Position numbers and translations under genes: made by a program. From positions 1 to 26,071 of the forward strand of contig CAYJIX010000032.1 of assembly GCA_964370375.1 (NCBI GenBank): a stretch of DNA of 26,071 nucleotides, in the 5' to 3' direction. Source of the stretch: CAYJIX01 sp964370375. Its GTDB lineage: Bacteria > Desulfobacterota > Desulfovibrionia > Desulfovibrionales > Desulfovibrionaceae. The notes under the pieces were generated by a model. The model saw only the letters and a list, made by a program, of their open reading frames with translations. It had not been told where the DNA came from and ran no database searches. Of the stretch, positions 8,090-15,535 are shown piece by piece; position 1 is the stretch's first letter; every line of letters begins with the position of its first letter.

Positions 8090-9211
8090 TCACGACCATA
8101 GTCGCACAACATCATTCCATGTGGCCAAAAGCATAAGACCAAGGAGCAGGCCCATGCCAATACGTGTGGAAAACGCCCTGATAGAGGTTTTTATGGGGCG
8201 TCTTAACACCATTTCAAAGACATAAAAGACAATATGTCCACCATCAAGCACAGGAATGGGCAGTAAATTTAAAATACCCAAATTAATACTGATAAGTGCT
8301 GCCAAAAGTAAAACCCCTGTCAAGCTCTCTTGCGCTTGCTGGCCCACGACCTGGGCAATCATAATGGGGCCGCCTACGCTATCGAGCGGTACAACCTGCT
8401 GGAACAGTTTAACAATGCCCTGTATAGTAAGGGTCGTCATATTCCAGGTTTCCTGTGTCCCTGAGAAAAAAGCCTCCACAGGACCAAGGTCTTTTGTGGC
8501 AGTGTCTTTGCCGGATTGAATGCCGATGAGCCAAGTGGAGGTGTCTTCTCCAAAAAGGTTTTTGCGAACCCCTTCCTTGGGTGTGAGTGTCAAGGAACGC
8601 TCTTCGTTATCGCGCACAAATACAACTGTTACAGGATCTCCTTTGGCGGCACCGATGTTTTCTGCTACCTGCGTCCACGTTGTTATGTCGTTCCCGTTGA
8701 TGGTTAAAATATGATCCCCGGGTGCAAATCCTGCTGTGGCTGCCGGTGTTTCCGGCATAACCTGGCCAATAACTGGCAATAGGTATGTTTGACCTTGCGC
8801 AAAGGCAAGCCCAACATAAAGGATCCAAGCCACAATAAAATTGGCCACAGGTCCGGCTAAAACCACTAAAAGACGCTGCCAAGGAGGGCGACGGAAAAAT
8901 TCTTCCTCTTCGGTAAAGATAGGGGCATTTGGCTCAGGATCTTGGGGGTCAGGATCGTCGTCCCATTCTTCCTCGCCCACCATGGACACATAGCCGCCAA
9001 GGGGGATGAGCGATAGACAATAATCGGTCTTGCCCACGCGCTTTGTAAGAATTTTTGGGCCAAAGCCTAAAGAAAAGGTATGCACCCCAATGCCAAGCCG
9101 ACGCGCCATAAGAAAATGGCCAAGTTCATGAAAAAAAATAAGCCCACCAAGTACAAGCAGTACGGCCACAACACTTGGCCAGTGGGAGAGATAGGATAAA
9201 AGCGTTTCCAT
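8090..9211 (-). CDS. rseP: Site-2 protease RseP, inner-membrane zinc metalloprotease
   Basis: An intramembrane M50 zinc protease of 373 residues that cleaves membrane-anchored regulators such as anti-sigma factors and clears remnant signal peptides. The first membrane segment carries HELGH (28-32), two zinc ligands plus the catalytic Glu. The third ligand is in NLLPIPVLDGGH (315-326). A single PDZ domain lies about 140-210, with GFAPGDHILTINGNDITTW inside it. E. coli RseP has two PDZ domains and about 450 residues, so this is the shorter one-PDZ form. An acidic insert (80-104, many Asp/Glu and Pro) sits between the first membrane segment and FFRRPPWQRLLVVLAGPVAN. The ATG at 9211 has an AAGGA site, 8 bp after dxr. 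The dxr-rseP neighbourhood is common in bacteria. Confidence 0.95.
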   Translation of the reverse strand: METLLSYLSHWPSVVAVLLVLGGLIFFHELGHFLMARRLGIGVHTFSLGFGPKILTKRVGKTDYCLSLIPLGGYVSMVGEEEWDDDPDPQDPEPNAPIFTEEEEFFRRPPWQRLLVVLAGPVANFIVAWILYVGLAFAQGQTYLLPVIGQVMPETPAATAGFAPGDHILTINGNDITTWTQVAENIGAAKGDPVTVVFVRDNEERSLTLTPKEGVRKNLFGEDTSTWLIGIQSGKDTATKDLGPVEAFFSGTQETWNMTTLTIQGIVKLFQQVVPLDSVGGPIMIAQVVGQQAQESLTGVLLLAALISINLGILNLLPIPVLDGGHIVFYVFEMVLRRPIKTSIRAFSTRIGMGLLLGLMLLATWNDVVRLWS

Positions 9212-9219
9212 ACAGTTCC

Positions 9220-10422
9220 TTATGCTATCCAGCCGACAACTTGTCGGCGCGTTTGACAGTCTAACATTTCAATGGTTTCTATAGAATCAGGACTTGTTGC
9301 CGTACAAGCGTCCATGGCGCGTTCCACAAGCTCAGGTATGGCTAAAAATCCAATGCGGCGTTCTAAAAAAGCATCCACAGCCACTTCATTGGCTGCATTA
9401 AGCACAACAGCTGCGGCGCTGCCTTCATGAAGGGCCCGCCTAGCTAGAGCAAGACATGGAAAAGAATGTAGGTCACATTCGTCAAAGGTCAAGGTGCGTT
9501 GAGCAGACAAGCTTAAGGGGGCCACCCCCACATCGACACATAAAGGCCAATTAAGGCAATGGGCAATGGGCAGACGCATGTCTGCCACACCCAATTGAGC
9601 TAGCTGAGAAAAATCATGAAATTCTACAAGAGAATGAATAACAGATTGTGGGTGTACAAGCACCTGAATGCGGTCAGAAGGCAACCCGTAGAGGTGGTGT
9701 GCTTCAATGACTTCCAATCCTTTATTCATAAGTGTCGCAGAATCAATAGATATTTTATTGCCCATTTTCCAATTGGGGTGACGTAATGCTTGTTCAGGGG
9801 TGACAGTTTGCAAAAAATCTTTAGATTTTCCAAAAAAAGGGCCCCCGGAAGCGGTCAAAATGACTTGCCGTACATCATCCATGCGTTGGTGCATGGCTTG
9901 AAAAATGGCGTTGTGCTCAGAATCGACAGGTAAAAGAACAGCTCCTGTAGCCGTGGCGATGTCACGCAACAGGTGACCTGCAAGGACAAGGGCTTCTTTA
10001 TTGGCTAAAGCAATAACTTTGCCAGCACGGGCAGCGGCTAAAGCGCCGCGAAGGCCAGCTGCGCCAACTTGGGCCGCCAATACTGTGGAGGCTTCGGGTA
10101 AGGATGCAAGGGTTTCATAACCAGCATGCCCGACAAGAATCGTTGGAGTATAGGAAGGGGGCAGTAATAAACGTAGATTTTCAGCTGTTTGGGTGTCTTG
10201 TACCGCAAGCCAATCAGGGCGGTAATGTAGGGCTTGTTTGGCCAAAAGCTTTGCATTGCGTCCTGCGCCAAGGGCCACGACGCGGAAATCATGCGGATGT
10301 GCCTCTACCACCTTCAATGCGTTTACACCGATGGAACCAGTACTGCCAAGAAGTGCAAGGCTGCGAGGCCGATGCTGTTCCCATTCTTGGCTAGGAAGGT
10401 TTGAAATATAAGAAATACTCAT
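9220..10422 (-). CDS. dxr: 1-deoxy-D-xylulose 5-phosphate reductoisomerase
   Basis: The second enzyme of the MEP isoprenoid pathway, cytosolic, NADPH- and divalent-metal-dependent, converting DXP to MEP. Using the ATG at 10422 it has 400 residues, normal for the family. It shows the NADPH motif GSTGSIG (26-32), ANKEALVLAG, the metal-binding VDSEHNAIFQ (166-175), SGGPF, IDSATLMNKGLEVIEAHHLY, and the C-terminal AANEVAVDAFL. The ATG overlaps the cdsA stop as TGATG, suggesting translational coupling. A longer TTG start at 10437 would add only five residues and is less likely. It supplies isoprenoid precursors for the neighbouring uppS step. Confidence 0.96.
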   Translation of the reverse strand: MSISYISNLPSQEWEQHRPRSLALLGSTGSIGVNALKVVEAHPHDFRVVALGAGRNAKLLAKQALHYRPDWLAVQDTQTAENLRLLLPPSYTPTILVGHAGYETLASLPEASTVLAAQVGAAGLRGALAAARAGKVIALANKEALVLAGHLLRDIATATGAVLLPVDSEHNAIFQAMHQRMDDVRQVILTASGGPFFGKSKDFLQTVTPEQALRHPNWKMGNKISIDSATLMNKGLEVIEAHHLYGLPSDRIQVLVHPQSVIHSLVEFHDFSQLAQLGVADMRLPIAHCLNWPLCVDVGVAPLSLSAQRTLTFDECDLHSFPCLALARRALHEGSAAAVVLNAANEVAVDAFLERRIGFLAIPELVERAMDACTATSPDSIETIEMLDCQTRRQVVGWIA

Positions 10423-11213
10423 CAGAACAAAGTCCAAAAAACTTTGATACAGGCAAAGCTTGGCACAACAAAAAGCAAGCTGTCGGCCCTATCTAGGATG
10501 CCGCCGTGCCCGGGCAAAAGCCCTCCGGAATCTTTCGTATCGCTTGCACGTTTGAGTGCGGATTCAAAAAAATCACCCAATTGGGCCATGATGCCAAGGA
10601 AAAGTGACACAATAATGATTTGAACAAAAGGCGCAGTGCCGAGGGTAAGGCCCAGAATGCCTCCAAAAAGGCCACTGGCCAGAAGCCCTGCCAAGGAGCC
10701 TTCAACACTTTTTTTAGGGCTTACGTTTGGCCAAATGCGGTGTTTGCCATAACGCACCCCCAAAAAGTAAGCAAAGGTATCTGAGCATACGGTGATGCCT
10801 AAAAGGAAAAGGGTTTCAATCAAACTAAAGGCAAGGGCCGGCATGAGCATGACCGGCACATACACTATGCCTGCACTGATAATGGCTGCATCAACAAAAA
10901 GGGTTTCACTATCTTTGTTCCAAAGCAGAAGAAAAAGAAGCGCGAGGAACAAGGTGGTAAGGGCAAGAGCTGGCAAAAAAAGTTCATATCGCCAATAGAC
11001 AGTGACCATAAGGCCAAGCCCTAAGGCAATGCCAAGCAAACGGTAGAACGTATTGGAGGAGCCTTTCCACAAAAGGTCATAAAATTCCCATTGGGCCAAG
11101 GCCGCAAAAAGCATGACAACGCAGAGCCAAAAAATACCGCCAGAGTACAAAGCCAAACCCATAATGATCAGCAAAGCCAAGCCGGTAATAATCCGTTTTG
11201 TATTAGAAGTCAT
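10422..11213 (-). CDS. cdsA: Phosphatidate cytidylyltransferase
   Basis: A polytopic inner-membrane enzyme of 263 residues that makes CDP-diacylglycerol from phosphatidate and CTP, the branch point to all phospholipids. About seven to eight hydrophobic helices are visible from residue 9 onward. The family hallmarks are SPKKSVEG (165-172) and the C-terminal signature with KRASDTKDSGG (221-231) and PGHGGILDRAD (234-244), whose Asp residues bind metal and CTP. The ATG overlaps the uppS stop by four bases (ATGA), with AGGAG about 8 nt upstream. The stop overlaps the dxr start by one base. Confidence 0.95.
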   Translation of the reverse strand: MTSNTKRIITGLALLIIMGLALYSGGIFWLCVVMLFAALAQWEFYDLLWKGSSNTFYRLLGIALGLGLMVTVYWRYELFLPALALTTLFLALLFLLLWNKDSETLFVDAAIISAGIVYVPVMLMPALAFSLIETLFLLGITVCSDTFAYFLGVRYGKHRIWPNVSPKKSVEGSLAGLLASGLFGGILGLTLGTAPFVQIIIVSLFLGIMAQLGDFFESALKRASDTKDSGGLLPGHGGILDRADSLLFVVPSFACIKVFWTLF

Positions 11214-11938
11214 GACAGTTGCTCCTGAATAAGGCCAAAACGCCGCTGGCGCGTGGCATAGTCGCGTAACGCCTCATGAAGATGGGCAGGCGTAAAATCC
11301 GGCCACGGCACAGGGGTAAAATACAATTCGCTGTAAGCGCTTTGGAAGATAAGGTAATTGCTAAGACGCTGCTCTCCGCTTGTGCGAATAATAAGGTCAG
11401 GATCCGGCTGGCCCTTGGAGTAAAGGTGGCTGCGAAAATGTTCTTCTGTCAGCGTGTCAGCAGAGGCGCCTTCTTGCAGCAGCTTGCGTGCGGCATGTAA
11501 AATTTCATCGCGACCCGAGTAGTTAAGGGCTAAATTCACCGTCATGGCAGTGCCTTTGCTCGTACGTTCTATGGCGTGTTGCAAGGCTTTACGTGCTGCC
11601 AAGGGTAGATCGTCCATGTCACCAAAAACGGTAAGGCGTATCCCGTTGCGTTCCATAGAAGGCAATTCTTCGGTCAAAAATGTGACTAAAAGGCTAAAAA
11701 GTAATTGGATTTCTTCCTTGGGACGACCCCAATTTTCCTTGGAAAACGTATATAAGGTAAGGTACGGCAAGCCAATGGTTCGGCATTCTGTCACGATAGC
11801 CTTGGCTGCCTTTACGCCTGCTTTGTGTCCTGCGCTTCGTGAAAGGTTTTGCTGCGTGGCCCAACGCCCATTGCCATCCATAATAATGGCAAGGTGTTGA
11901 ATCGGGCAGCAAGGCGTGTCATGAAAAGCTTTTGTCAT
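11210..11938 (-). CDS. uppS: Undecaprenyl diphosphate synthase (cis-prenyltransferase)
   Basis: A cytosolic, membrane-associated cis-prenyltransferase of 242 residues that adds eight isopentenyl units to farnesyl diphosphate, giving the carrier lipid for peptidoglycan and O-antigen. It has the catalytic IIMDGNGRWA (18-27, Asp21), LTLYTFSKENWGRP (60-73), the substrate-binding PDLIIRTSGEQRLSN (180-194) and AYSELYFT (201-208). It leads the coupled cluster uppS-cdsA-dxr-rseP, after a 232-bp gap from frr that contains hairpins, so it may have its own promoter. No strong ribosome site is seen before the ATG at 11938. Confidence 0.96.
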   Translation of the reverse strand: MTKAFHDTPCCPIQHLAIIMDGNGRWATQQNLSRSAGHKAGVKAAKAIVTECRTIGLPYLTLYTFSKENWGRPKEEIQLLFSLLVTFLTEELPSMERNGIRLTVFGDMDDLPLAARKALQHAIERTSKGTAMTVNLALNYSGRDEILHAARKLLQEGASADTLTEEHFRSHLYSKGQPDPDLIIRTSGEQRLSNYLIFQSAYSELYFTPVPWPDFTPAHLHEALRDYATRQRRFGLIQEQLS

Positions 11939-12047
11939 GGGAGGCCTGTTTTACAAAATATACGCAAAAGTGCGTGCAAACATCATCTGCTTGTAAGGGA
12001 ACAAATGGTGGCTTTTTATATGTGATACAATGAAGGAAAAAGCCTGC

Positions 12048-12067
12048 CTGTTAGCACGTTCTAACAG
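12048..12067 (-). terminator. Hairpin with short T-run after frr (weak terminator candidate)
   Basis: CTGTTAG (12048-12054) pairs with CTAACAG (12061-12067) around a 6-nt loop. On the minus strand it is followed, after GCAGGC, by TTTTTCC. It would separate the rpsB-to-frr transcript from uppS. The T-run is not directly at the stem, so the call is tentative. Confidence 0.4.
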
Positions 12068-12078
12068 TAAATGCATTG

Positions 12079-12133
12079 ACAATGGTACGGTACAAAGGGT
12101 GTTGCCTTTTTTGAACAACATACCATTGTACCG
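12079..12133. repeat. Nested inverted repeat with alternative pairings, frr-uppS gap
   Basis: ACAATGGTA (12079-12087) pairs with TACCATTGT (12121-12129), and inside it TGTTG (12100-12104) pairs with CAACA (12116-12120). CGGTACAA (12088-12095) can instead pair with TTGTACCG (12126-12133), competing for part of the same right arm. This is compatible with a switchable RNA or a processing site downstream of frr. Confidence 0.5.
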
Positions 12134-12170
12134 CCCGTTATATTTTTTAGAAATAAATGCCAAAAAATCT

Positions 12171-12731
12171 TTAAATATCCATGATTTCTTTTTCTTTGGC
12201 TTGCGCTTGTTCGTCTGTTTTTGCCACAAATTTGTCCGTCAGTTTTTGGATGTCTTCCATGGCTTTTTTGCTTTCATCCTCAGAGATGGCTTTGTCTTTT
12301 TCCAGTTTTTTTATCTGGTCGTTGGCATCACGGCGTACAGCACGGACGGCAATTTTAGCGTCTTCGCAATATTTTTTGGATACTTTGACCAAATCTTTAC
12401 GTCTGTCTTCTGTGAGTGGCGGAATGGATATACGAATCAGTTTTCCGTCGTTAACAGGGGTTAGGCCAAGGTCTGATTTTAGAATGGCTTTTTCCACACT
12501 GGTAAAGGATCCGCGATCCCACGGCTGAATGGTGATCGTTCGGCTATCCGGCACTGCAACCGAGGCAAGCTGCTTTACCGGTGTTGGAGTGCCATAATAA
12601 TCAACCTTCAAATCTTCTACCAAAGAGGTTGAAGCGCGCCCTGTACGCAATTTAGCAAAATCACGATCCAATGCTCCAAGGGCTTTTTCCATACGCTCTT
12701 CGGTTTCAAGAAAAATAGTTTCCGTATCCAT
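12171..12731 (-). CDS. frr: Ribosome recycling factor
   Basis: A cytosolic factor of 186 residues, the usual length. With EF-G it splits post-termination ribosomes. It is recognised by the N-terminal helix with AKLRTGRAS, VEDLKVDYYGTPTPVKQLASV, the domain II strand DSRTITIQPWDRG, then VSKKYCEDAKIAVRAVRRDANDQ and the charged C-terminal helix. The ATG at 12731 follows AAGGAG by 7 nt and lies 2 bp after pyrH, so the two are co-translated. pyrH-frr adjacency is highly conserved in bacteria. Confidence 0.97.
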   Translation of the reverse strand: MDTETIFLETEERMEKALGALDRDFAKLRTGRASTSLVEDLKVDYYGTPTPVKQLASVAVPDSRTITIQPWDRGSFTSVEKAILKSDLGLTPVNDGKLIRISIPPLTEDRRKDLVKVSKKYCEDAKIAVRAVRRDANDQIKKLEKDKAISEDESKKAMEDIQKLTDKFVAKTDEQAQAKEKEIMDI

Positions 12732-12733
12732 TG

Positions 12734-13450
12734 TTATTCTCCTTCAACAATTGTTCCGCTTGCAAGACCCAGCACAGCGCGTTTGATGGAACCGTTAAAC
12801 ATATTACATACAATAATGGGTACTTTGTTTTCTTGTGCAAGTGTTATGGCAGTAGAATCCATAACTCGTAAATGCTTGCGCAACGTTTCTTCATAGGTCA
12901 ACGCTTTAAACATGACAGCGTCATCATTACGCATGGGATCTTTGTCATAGACGCCGTCCACCTTGGTGGCTTTGATGATGGCATCGCATTTAAGTTCCAT
13001 GCCGCGCAAAGCCGCTGCCGTATCTGTTGTAAAATAGGGGTTTCCTGTGCCTGCCGCGCAAATAACCACACGCCCTTTTTCCATGTGTCGCAGGGCACGG
13101 CGGCGCACATAGGGTTCACACACTTCCTGCATGCCAATGGCAGACATAACCCTTGTGGGGTGTCCGGATTTTTCCAAAGCATCCTGCACAGCTAAAGCGT
13201 TAAGCACTGTAGCCAGCATGCCCATGTAATCGGCAGAGGAACGATCCATGCCTTCGGCAGAGGCTGAAAGGCCGCGAAAAATATTGCCGCCGCCTATGAC
13301 TAAGGCCACTTCCACGCCAAGCTCAATGACAGCAGCTATTTCTGTACATATTTTTGAAACAGTTTGAGGATCAATACCTTGGTGTTTGTCCCCTGCCAAG
13401 GCTTCGCCGCTAAGTTTTAGCAATACTCGTTTGTACTTCAGCTCTCCCAC
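12734..13450 (-). CDS. pyrH: UMP kinase (uridylate kinase)
   Basis: A cytosolic amino-acid-kinase-fold enzyme, normally hexameric, that phosphorylates UMP to UDP. It has KLSGEAL (12-18), GGGNIFRG (53-60), the GMLATVLNALAVQDAL helix, the CAAGTGNPYFTTDTAAALR loop, KATKVDGVYDKDP and the C-terminal NGSIKRAVLG. I place the start at GTG 13450 (238 residues). The only good ribosome site, AAAGGAG, ends immediately before the ATG at 13456, which is too close for that ATG but 6 nt from the GTG. The ATG start would add two residues. It lies downstream of a glycosyltransferase gene (19 bp gap with the chosen start). Confidence 0.95.
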   Translation of the reverse strand: MGELKYKRVLLKLSGEALAGDKHQGIDPQTVSKICTEIAAVIELGVEVALVIGGGNIFRGLSASAEGMDRSSADYMGMLATVLNALAVQDALEKSGHPTRVMSAIGMQEVCEPYVRRRALRHMEKGRVVICAAGTGNPYFTTDTAAALRGMELKCDAIIKATKVDGVYDKDPMRNDDAVMFKALTYEETLRKHLRVMDSTAITLAQENKVPIIVCNMFNGSIKRAVLGLASGTIVEGE

Positions 13451-13468
13451 GTCCATCTCCTTTACACG

Positions 13469-14272
13469 CTACTTTGTTAAGGTTTCGTGGTGGTTGTAAG
13501 GAATACCCCAATGGCCCGGCAAGAGCCTGGCATATTTTGCAAACACATAAAACGATTCATGCGCCGCTATAAGAAAGCCGGCCCTCCCGTCAAGGAATCC
13601 TTTTTTCAACACATAGATGCGTAAAAAGCAACCAAGTGCATGCAAAATAGCCTTGCTAAGACTTGGCTTTGTACCATTTTGGGCCATGTGTGCGGCCCCA
13701 AGTTGTGCATATTTGTTAAGCTTATCCCATTGGTGCTCAAACGACTCATAGGGATAATGAATGATATTTTCGGTAATTTCAAGGGTTGGCCCGACAGGAT
13801 TGATTTTTTCATGGGCTCCGCTTTGGGTAAAGTGTACGCCTTTATGGCGAAAAACTCGTAAAAGCTTGTCAGGGTACCAGCCTGAATGGCGGATAAATCG
13901 GTCAAGATACCAAGAGCAGCGTTGAACATAATACCCGCAAATATGTTCGGGAGCGTGAGGTAACGTTTGCAAAAGAGCTTGGCGTAAAGAATCTGAACAA
14001 ATTTCGTCCTGATCCAACGTGATGACCCAAGGCGTTGTGATATGGTCTAAAGCAAATTGAAATTGTGGGAGGGGGCCTAAAAACGTATTTTGGATAAAGC
14101 GCGCACCATATCGTTCGGCAATGGCTTGCGTTAAGTCAGTGCTGTAGGAGTCAACAACCAAGATTTCCTTACAAAAACTCAATGATTCAAGGCATTTGTC
14201 TAGTAATCGCTCGCCGTTATAGGTAAGGACGAGTGCTGTAATGGGTAGGCATGGAGGGGCATCACTACTCAT
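13469..14272 (-). CDS. Family 2 glycosyltransferase (WaaE-like)
   Basis: A GT-A fold glycosyltransferase of 267 residues, probably cytosolic or membrane-associated. It has TALVLTYNGERLLDKCLESL (12-31), LVVDSYSTDLT (38-48), and DQDE at 87-90 as the metal-binding DxD equivalent. HSGWYPDKLLRVFRHKG (129-145) and GAHEKI (152-157) match the group of lipopolysaccharide-core glycosyltransferases related to WaaE. A C-terminal hydrophobic/basic stretch may contact the membrane. The acceptor and sugar are unknown. It lies between tsf and pyrH, inside a translation-factor operon, so it is probably expressed with growth. The ribosome site is weak (GGA about 11 nt upstream). It could equally be named a generic GT2 enzyme. 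Confidence 0.88.
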   Translation of the reverse strand: MSSDAPPCLPITALVLTYNGERLLDKCLESLSFCKEILVVDSYSTDLTQAIAERYGARFIQNTFLGPLPQFQFALDHITTPWVITLDQDEICSDSLRQALLQTLPHAPEHICGYYVQRCSWYLDRFIRHSGWYPDKLLRVFRHKGVHFTQSGAHEKINPVGPTLEITENIIHYPYESFEHQWDKLNKYAQLGAAHMAQNGTKPSLSKAILHALGCFLRIYVLKKGFLDGRAGFLIAAHESFYVFAKYARLLPGHWGIPYNHHETLTK

Positions 14273-14389
14273 GTGCTGTGTCCATGAAGGGGTGTTTTAG
14301 ACATAAAGAAAAGATTTTTTGCACAAAAGGCCTTTGTGAGATTGTTACAGTTTTAGGCAGTGTGAATGCTCTTTCATCAATGATAGAAT

Positions 14390-14419
14390 ACGGCCTTTTG
14401 TAAAGAAGGTAAAGGCCGT
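14390..14419. repeat. 9-bp perfect hairpin upstream of the glycosyltransferase gene
   Basis: ACGGCCTTT (14390-14398) pairs with AAAGGCCGT (14411-14419) around a 12-nt loop. It lies in the 276-bp gap between tsf and the glycosyltransferase gene. No T-run follows on the minus strand. Confidence 0.6.
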
Positions 14420-14459
14420 TGCCGTGTGATGTGCGCTGCACTGTTCCTTTTTTACTCAA

Positions 14460-14499
14460 ATGCCTTTAGGCCTACGTATAAAAGCAGGCCTAAAGGCAT
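14460..14499. repeat. 14-bp perfect hairpin downstream of tsf
   Basis: ATGCCTTTAGGCCT (14460-14473) is the exact reverse complement of 14486-14499, around a 12-nt loop. No T-run follows on the minus strand, so it is not a standard terminator. It may stabilise or process the rpsB-tsf mRNA. Confidence 0.7.
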
Positions 14500-14510
14500 A
14501 TTTGTAAATA

Positions 14511-14550
14511 AAGGCACAGTTGAACGTCAACAAAGCCAACTGTGTTTTTT
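14511..14550. terminator. Hairpin at the end of tsf, terminator-like
   Basis: CACAGTTG (14515-14522) pairs with CAACTGTG (14537-14544). On the plus strand TTTTTT follows directly. On the minus strand the stem begins just after the tsf stop and is followed by CCTTTATTTA, a weaker U-rich tail. It probably causes partial termination after tsf, lowering expression of the downstream genes. Confidence 0.5.
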
Positions 14551-15418
14551 ATTCTGCGCCAAGCTGTACGCGTACAAAGCTTGTCACTGTAATGGGGGTG
14601 TTCACTGTTTTGGACACGTTTTTGATAAGGTCGCCCACAGTGGTTTTGTCATCGCGGATGTAGGGTTGTTCAAGCAGGCATACTTCTTTGAAGTATTTTT
14701 TGACAGCGCCTTCGGCGATTTTTTCCACAATGTTTTCGGGCTTGCCTTCTTCGCGAGCTTTTTGGCGATAGACTTCGCGTTCGCGCTCAAGCTGTGCTGG
14801 GTCAAGCGATTCAGAAGCCACTGCCAAGGGGCTGGCAGCAGCAATTTGCATGGCAATATTTTTTGCCAAATCCTGCACGGCTTCGCCTTTATCAGCACTG
14901 TTTAAAGCCACAAGCACGGCAATTTTGCCGTTGGTGTGAATATAGCTGCCAAGGATGCCGTCGCCTTCAACAGCTACCTTTACGCTACGCCCAATGAGCA
15001 TGTTTTCGCCAATGGTGGCAATGGCATCATTAAGCGCTTCTTGTACTGTGCGTGCCTTGTCGGCATGAAAAGGCTGAGCAAGCAATGCTTCTGTATTGTC
15101 GGTAAAGTTGTCATGCACTTGAGAAGTGATGGCTTTGACAAAATCTTGAAATTTATCACCACGAGCTACAAAGTCGGTTTCACATTTGATTTCTACCAAG
15201 ATACCGCTTTTGCCGTCGTCTGCAAGCTTGCAACCGACAAGACCTTCAGAGGTGGCTCTGCCGGCTTTTTTGGCAGCCTTGGATAAGCCTTTTTGGCGCA
15301 GCCAGTCTATGGCTTTTTCAAGGTCGCCGCCATTTTCTTCAAGGGCTTTTTTGCAATCCATCATGCCTGCGCCGGTTTTTTCGCGCAATTCCTTAACCAT
15401 TTGAGCGCTAATACTCAT
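14549..15418 (-). CDS. tsf: Elongation factor Ts
   Basis: The guanine-nucleotide exchange factor for EF-Tu, cytosolic, 289 residues, normal length. The N-terminal UBA-like domain (1-45) has VKELREKTGAGMMDCKKAL, followed by the EF-Tu-contacting TDFVAR (81-86) in VEIKCETDFVARGDKF. The core and coiled-coil regions follow, with ENIVEKIAEGAVKKYF and LLEQPYIRDDKTTVG near the C-terminus. The ATG at 15418 has a GGAGAG site about 6 nt upstream. It follows rpsB with a 117-bp gap containing a long hairpin. Confidence 0.97.
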   Translation of the reverse strand: MSISAQMVKELREKTGAGMMDCKKALEENGGDLEKAIDWLRQKGLSKAAKKAGRATSEGLVGCKLADDGKSGILVEIKCETDFVARGDKFQDFVKAITSQVHDNFTDNTEALLAQPFHADKARTVQEALNDAIATIGENMLIGRSVKVAVEGDGILGSYIHTNGKIAVLVALNSADKGEAVQDLAKNIAMQIAAASPLAVASESLDPAQLEREREVYRQKAREEGKPENIVEKIAEGAVKKYFKEVCLLEQPYIRDDKTTVGDLIKNVSKTVNTPITVTSFVRVQLGAE

Positions 15419-15436
15419 GTGTTCTCTCCAATCGTT

Positions 15437-15486
15437 GATGCAAAACCATGTTGCCGCAAAACATTATGGCAACATGGCATTGCATC
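15437..15486. repeat. Long stem in the rpsB-tsf gap
   Basis: CCATGTTGCC (15446-15455) pairs with GGCAACATGG (15468-15477). Beyond a symmetric 3-nt internal loop, GATGCA (15437-15442) pairs with TGCATC (15481-15486), giving 16 bp in total. It lies about 19 nt upstream of the tsf start on the mRNA, ending near the tsf ribosome site. It could set the ratio of S2 to EF-Ts by attenuation, RNA processing or protection of the 3' end. Confidence 0.7.
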
Positions 15487-15535
15487 TTTGAAATATGATG
15501 AAAAAAATCAGCTTTTACCTTATGCCGAAGCGAAA

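Noticed and set aside
14265..14459. 64-codon minus-strand frame before the glycosyltransferase
   Set aside because: It crosses the hairpin at 14390-14419, overlaps the glycosyltransferase start and resembles nothing known. Possible leader peptide but unsupported.
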